64,000 nt of DNA from Cunninghamia lanceolata (Eukaryota > Streptophyta > Pinopsida > Cupressales > Cupressaceae). Under the pieces are notes generated by a model, which saw only the letters and a list, made by a program, of their open reading frames with translations, had not been told where the DNA came from and ran no database searches. The position numbers were made by a program, and so were the translations under genes. The DNA is taken from the NCBI GenBank assembly GCA_027924645.1, contig BSBN01000494.1:1746001-1810000 (forward strand), given 5' to 3'. This document shows positions 61,021 through 64,000 of the stretch, in pieces (the first letter of the stretch is position 1; every line of letters starts with the position of its first letter).

Positions 61021-63505
61021 TACTAAATACTAGGAGCAATGATAGAGCACTGTGAAGATAGTAAGGAGAGAAAATAGAACACTTAGAAAAAAAATTTCCA
61101 CCAAATGTGAATGATCATGTAGTTATGGTGGTAGGACATTCTTTTAAAGGCTAGGCTGATGTGTTATAAATTATGTGCCTTGGAAAAATGACTTGAAGAT
61201 TTGCTTATTTTTCAAAAATTCCCAAAGGACATTCGCCGGTTGTATCATATGCTGCATTAAAAGATCATTAATTACCTTGATATCTGGTCCGTGGATTAGT
61301 TTTCGCTGAGTCGCTAGAAATAGAAACTTTAGAACCTTGTATCAGAGGTTGTGGAGTTTTGAAAACTGGTGATCAAGCAATATCAAATGAAAACACATAG
61401 ACCGCAAGGTGTAATGAAAAGAATGAGAAGTCGTGGGATCAGGGGGTTCTAAAACTTAAGAACCTAGCGACTAAGTTAGGAAATTTAAGAAATTAGCAAC
61501 TTCAATGATTTTTCTAAGGCAACACGAGGGAAATACAACCTTTAGGAAGTTTTAGGCAAAAATTTGATGGGCCATAGAAAAATGAATGGCATGGTAACCA
61601 AATCCTAGAAACATAGAAAGAAAAAAAAGCGGGTAACAATGTCCAAGTCATATGGTTTCTAATGCAAGAGGTATGGATTCAAGTTCAAAGTCATGTGAAC
61701 ATGATGCAACCATTATGGGTGACCTACAAAATTTCCAAACACTCATTTGACTCCACTCTTGTTTTTGTAAAGCATATATGTCTATATGTGTTTGGTTTCC
61801 TAGTTAGTTCATGTAGATGTCCATCTTTTGTTGCATTTTTCAGACTCTGTTGCCTAATGGAATAAGTACCAATCTTAGTGGTTAAAAATATCAACACACT
61901 TCCAAGCATTTAACTTAAGAACATCTTTTATAGTTTAGGAGTAATTTAGGTTCCACATGCTACCATGATCCAATAATGTAACTAGTCTCAAATTAATGCA
62001 ATCTCAAAATAACAAATAGTAGAGGATCATGTTAGTATGTTTATCTCTTACACATGTGTATGCATAGTTTAAAGGGATTCACTTGTAGGGATATAGATTG
62101 CTGATATCTTTTGGTGCATGTGCAACGGTGTCATTATTGGATTCATTGAAGCCTTTTTGGTCTAGTTAATATTATTATCATTCAATAATCTTATTGAAAA
62201 AATTTAAGAGTTTATCATGCTTTAGGTAGAGTTTTTGATGATCTAGTTATGTGTGTTTACATTTAATCAGCACTAGATATAAGATAATGTAAAAGAGATA
62301 CAAAGAGCATGAATTTAGAGAATGTCTTAGAAAATTAAATGTAGCATGTCCTCATACTATTAGGAAATGGGCTCAAGGCTCTCAAACTCTTCTTTATCAA
62401 CCCATTTACTAGAAGTTGAATGAAAACATGTGGATGAGGTGGTTAATTTTTTACAATCCAAAAAGATTCAAGACTAAAATATTTAAGAATGCCCTAGATC
62501 ATCCTAGATCATTAGTGTCCCTTTCTTACACTTTGTATTTAGTTTTCCCACCTCTGGAACTAAAAAACACTTTATAAAAGATGAATTGTGTTGTGTGCCT
62601 TTGAGAGGCTAATGAAAAATTAAATTTATTTCATATATTCTTGTTCTTTGTATAGTTTGTTTGGGTCTTATAATTTCTTTTACCAATCTAGACTATACTT
62701 TTCTAAGAATATGATCTTGTAATTCATGTGTTGTTAATAGCTTAATATATAATGGCCTTTTGTCTCTAAATTGTCATTCTACACATGTAATATGGTTGAT
62801 GATTATGTTGATTTCACTAACTAGTTCTTTCTTTGATGGTAGCACGATCTTGAGACTTTGATTGTGTAACTATAGGTCAAGCTAAGATTGTTTTTTTGCA
62901 TTGGTCCATCTCTAGCTTTAACCAAGCTTGGTTTTGGGACAAAATAGGCCCATCGCTCTTTATAGCAACCCTTTAATATTTTGTCTTTTCTTTAGAAATC
63001 ACATGGGATATACATTGTTTGGTTTAGTTTTAATTTTAGTTGTATTCACAAATAAAGACTTATTCATGAACATTCAATAAATTCAGTAATCTTGCTACAA
63101 GTCATGTTATTGAGTTTGTTTGTTTTTCAAGTAAAGATACTAACAAAACTTAATAAGACTAATATATAATTTTTTTTGTTTTCTTGATTTTCTTCTCATT
63201 AACTTGATCATATGTGACCATTTCTACTTAGATTCCTATTGTGCTACTTGTTTAAAATAGTTTACATATGCTACTAGGTTATCTTACAACACCATGACCT
63301 AGTGAGACAAAATCGTAGATGGATTCTCCTTTGAGTCTCCTTTCTAAAGTGGAGATGGTTCTCCATCTGTTGAATTTTCCTTGTATAGTTTTTCTAGCCA
63401 ACAATTATCTCAATCAAATATACTTTCTTATAGGTTAGCTAGTGAGTTGGTATTAGAGGTTGTAAACTTCCCAAATCCATACTTGTTTGGTGGCTAGAAA
63501 AAAAG
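61021..63505. other. AT-rich spacer, no gene recognised
   Basis: No frame over 70 codons and no recognisable repeat. The tRNA-like stretch at 61655-61695 is too weak to call. Confidence 0.5.
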
Positions 63506-63507
63506 AT

Positions 63508-63790
63508 GGCATCCAATCTACATCTAAAGTATAATGATGAAGTCTTGTTTGACATTGTTCCATTGGAGGTATGTAATGGAATATTTGGCAAACCCTATTT
63601 GCATATATAGTATTCTATCTAATTTAGATGTAAAAATTAGTATCAACTTTGAGTGAAAGGAAAGATTTTCCTTGTGAACTCTTACATTAGTATATCCAGG
63701 CTCACCATTACTCATACCTCAATTAATATATAAGGATAATTAGTGCTATTAAGAAGATTGTTTCCCTAATGAATGAGGGAAACTAGAGGC
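63508..63790 (+). pseudogene. Ty3/gypsy protease-RT linker remnant
   Basis: Reads L-K-Y-N-D-E-V-L-F-D-I-V-P-L-E-V-C-N-G-I-F-G-K-P-Y, then after stops K-G-K-I-F-L-V-N-S. This is the segment after the gypsy protease active site (the other two elements here have the equivalent D-x-x-P/T-M-D-x-C-H-x-L-L/F-G-R). Multiple stops occur. The rest of pol is not readable to the window end. Confidence 0.6.
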
Positions 63791-64000
63791 ATGAAAAGGC
63801 TAATGTTGGGGTTATTATAAAGTGTCAAGCTAAAATAGAACAACAAACTAAAGGTAACAAGTGTAGAAAGGTATAAAGCTAGCACAAGGAAGTAAGCATG
63901 CTCAATTGAATGAAGAGGAAGAACATAAGACCTTCATGGAATCTATGAAGACAAGTAGACTTTTTTTTCCTTATAATTTTATTTTTTCATATGCCATAAG

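Noticed and set aside
61650..61700. Possible tRNA-derived head (GGTATGGATTCAAGTTCAAA)
   Set aside because: Box B deviates from consensus and no target duplication or tail was found.

Overview
The window looks like gene-poor, AT-rich nuclear DNA from a large-genome land plant. A gymnosperm is my best guess, from the heavily decayed Ty3/gypsy chromoviruses, very long LTRs and degenerate interstitial telomere-like arrays, but no marker settles the species. Only one gene looks intact: a secreted, maize-type polyamine oxidase with ten coding exons. Almost everything else is mobile DNA, tandem repeats and pseudogene fragments.

Layout. 1-4.9 kb: the 3' part of a decayed Ty3/gypsy chromovirus (gag end, protease, RT, RNase H, integrase, chromodomain, probable 3' LTR). 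4.9-9.0 kb: AT-rich spacer. 9.0-24.5 kb: a complete nested pair. The outer element is a chromovirus with 1.66/1.68 kb LTRs and target duplication ATAAG. Its gag is split by a younger element with 1,091-bp LTRs and target duplication GCTTT. The inner element has Sirevirus-like signals (iMet primer site, repeated AAAGGGGGAG tracts, LTR beginning TGTTGGC) but no protease, integrase or reverse transcriptase. It carries a coiled-coil protein with four zinc knuckles and a roughly 1,000-residue protein of unknown function.

24.9-27.9 kb: a non-autonomous Mutator-like element with TIRs of about 0.46-0.50 kb and a 9-bp target duplication. 28.0-32.3 kb: the polyamine oxidase gene. Its promoter has three tandem copies of a ~70-bp unit just before the TATA box. 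One MITE family lies upstream and in three introns, and a second possible last exon would give a different C-terminus. 32.5-40 kb: AT-rich DNA with a 430-bp tandem duplication, a possible solo or 5' LTR, a CIPK-like kinase pseudogene interrupted by a SINE, and a GDSL esterase pseudogene.

40.3-51.4 kb: two arrays of degenerate TTAGGG-type hexamers preceded by the same duplicated flank, with higher-order repeats. Between them are a fold-back element, a root-cap-domain gene fragment and a long (AC)n. The second array is split by a 2.2-kb LTR element with 174-bp LTRs that carries a broken copy of the ribosome-assembly gene PNO1. 51.4-64 kb: AT-rich spacer with a ~62-bp minisatellite, a tRNA-derived SINE with its target duplication, a minus-strand decayed gene resembling the large protein of the inner element, and a final gypsy fragment.

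How the parts relate. The gene is an island among transposons. MULE and MITE insertions crowd its 5' region and introns. Stop codons in the old chromoviruses are mostly TAG at expected Gln (CAG) or Trp (TGG) positions, as expected from deamination of methylated cytosine in silenced elements. The inner retroelement is the youngest large insertion, with about nine LTR mismatches, all transitions. It can only move if another element supplies reverse transcriptase and integrase.
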